Notes under the pieces: generated by a model
Seen by the model: only the letters and a program-made list of their open reading frames with translations
What the model was told of the DNA's origin: nothing
Database searches by the model: none
From: Accumulibacter sp.
GTDB taxonomy: Bacteria > Pseudomonadota > Gammaproteobacteria > Burkholderiales > Rhodocyclaceae
Direction of reading: 5' to 3'
Length of the DNA stretch: 64,000 bases
NCBI RefSeq assembly: GCF_036625195.1
Contig: NZ_JAZKUG010000001.1
Coordinates: forward strand, 4,464,001 to 4,528,000
Part shown: piece after piece, positions 63,202 through 64,000 of the stretch
Layout: the number at the start of each line of letters is the position of its first letter
Position numbering within the stretch: position 1 is the first letter of the stretch
Program-made: the position numbers and the translations under genes

Positions 63202-64000
63202 AGGCGGCACCGGCGTCCACCGCCAGAACCTGCCGCAGCCACGGCAGCGATTCCTCCAGCATCGCCTGCAGCGTCCACGGCGGATTGATCACGAACAGCC
63301 CGCTGCCATGCATGCCGAAGCCATCAGCGGCCGGCGTCCGCACACGCAGGCTGACATGTAGCCAGCGCGCCGCCGGCAGGCGCCTCAGGCGTGCCGGCAG
63401 TTCGTGCGCTTCCAGCTTGCTGAGCAGCGGATACCAGAGCAGGTAGCTGCCACCCGCGAAGCGTTGCAGAGCGTCCTTCAGAGCCAGGACGACGCGCTCG
63501 TAATCGCGCCGTTCCTCGTAAGGCGGATCGATGAGCACCAGCGCCCGCCTCGGCGGCGGTGGCAACAACCCCTTCAGGGCGGCGAAACCGTCGGCCTCCT
63601 CGACCACGACCTGCCGCGAGTACGCGGAGAAGTTCTCGCGCAGGCGAAGCACCTCTCGGCTGTGGAGTTCGCACAGTCGCAGCCGGTCCTGCGCCCGCAG
63701 CGTGCACCGCGCGAAGGTCGGCGAACCCGGGTAGATCCTCAGGCGACCGTCCGGGTTGGCCAGCCGGACCAGGTCGACGTAGTCGCCAACGGCCGCCGGC
63801 AGATCCTTGCGGAGCCAGAGGCGACCAATGCCCTCGCGATGCTCGGCGAGCTTCGCGGCCGCCGGCGAATCGAGCACATAGCTGCCGGCACCGGCGTGTG
63901 TATCGATGTACCAGAAGGCCTTGTCCTTCTGCGCCAGGTGGCGGGCCATATGTACCAGCACCAGATGCTTGAGGACATCGGCGTGGTTGCCGGCATGAAA
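63176..64000 (-). CDS. rlmJ: 23S rRNA (adenine(2030)-N6)-methyltransferase, 5' end outside window
   Basis: At the window edge the frame reads FHAGNHADVLKHLVLVHMARHL, so only about the first six residues (usually MLSYRH) are missing. SAM-site DTHAGAGSYVL, the catalytic LVLIDPPYEERRDYERV and C-terminal HGSGLFVINPPW identify RlmJ, which methylates A2030 of 23S rRNA. The 274 visible residues match the family length. The 3' end overlaps the convergent MazG-like gene by 26 bp. Confidence 0.95.
   Translation of the reverse strand, partial: FHAGNHADVLKHLVLVHMARHLAQKDKAFWYIDTHAGAGSYVLDSPAAAKLAEHREGIGRLWLRKDLPAAVGDYVDLVRLANPDGRLRIYPGSPTFARCTLRAQDRLRLCELHSREVLRLRENFSAYSRQVVVEEADGFAALKGLLPPPPRRALVLIDPPYEERRDYERVVLALKDALQRFAGGSYLLWYPLLSKLEAHELPARLRRLPAARWLHVSLRVRTPAADGFGMHGSGLFVINPPWTLQAMLEESLPWLRQVLAVDAGAAFTLEGEAP

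Overview
The window reads as chromosomal DNA of a high-GC betaproteobacterium, most likely of the order Rhodocyclales and possibly 'Candidatus Accumulibacter'-like. That placement is inference from gene content and codon bias, not from a marker-gene search. The supporting content is four PEP-CTERM (exosortase-sorted) surface proteins with sigma-54-type promoters, a PilY1 pilus-tip adhesin, a fatty-acid cis/trans isomerase, a nine-PAS hybrid kinase, an EPS export lipoprotein, and a sdhCDAB-sdhE-gltA-odhAB-lpd TCA cluster beside mdh. No tRNA, rRNA or CRISPR array was seen.

Layout. 1-1.5 kb: C-terminal part of pilY1. 1.6-7.4 kb: a tandem duplication in which two near-identical DUF1194/VWA-like PEP-CTERM genes are each followed by a convergent lytic transglycosylase. 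The first transglycosylase survives only as a remnant, and a group II intron sits in the 3' region of the first PEP-CTERM gene. The duplicated copy gives the intron ends to the base. 7.4-11.6 kb: minus-strand housekeeping genes (Nudix, ltaE, alaS). 12.0-15.0 kb: two lipoproteins (one with a FlgO domain) and a chemotaxis receptor. 15.1-25.5 kb: the hybrid kinase, cti, and a winged-helix/TM/AsmA-like fusion. 25.5-34.8 kb: aromatic aminotransferase, uvrB, a PEP-CTERM GDSL esterase, an isochorismatase-like hydrolase, a small Cys/His protein and acnA. 34.9-36.4 kb: an ISKra4-like element with perfect 23-bp ends and 9-bp target duplication. 36.6-41.6 kb: a laminin-B-like PEP-CTERM protein, a nucleotidyl cyclase-HDOD fusion, an EPS export lipoprotein and a glycosyltransferase. 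41.7-45.7 kb: a tightly overlapped minus-strand operon (Cys-tailed MarR, SRPBCC, lipoprotein, EEP phosphatase/nuclease), divergent from a CxxC thiol protein across a 19-bp palindrome. 45.7-48.2 kb: an IS4-type element whose transposase is fused to a DruA-like (DUF4338) domain. 48.2-61.7 kb: an MBL hydrolase, then the TCA-cycle block with a GntR regulator, a strong inverted-repeat operator and mdh. 61.8-64 kb: a CoA-ester lyase, a MazG-like pyrophosphohydrolase and rlmJ, which is cut by the window end.

How it fits together. TCA genes dominate the right third and are probably read as sdhCDAB-sdhE-gltA and odhAB-lpd units, with GntR acting at the gntR/mdh divergent region. The left and central parts are about the cell surface: PEP-CTERM cargo, pili, EPS export, chemotaxis and membrane lipid adaptation. 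The most striking regulatory pattern is an 18-bp motif (TGTCG-N5-[CT]TTTACAC) found upstream of a -24/-12 promoter at three separate PEP-CTERM genes. This looks like a shared enhancer-binding-protein regulon.
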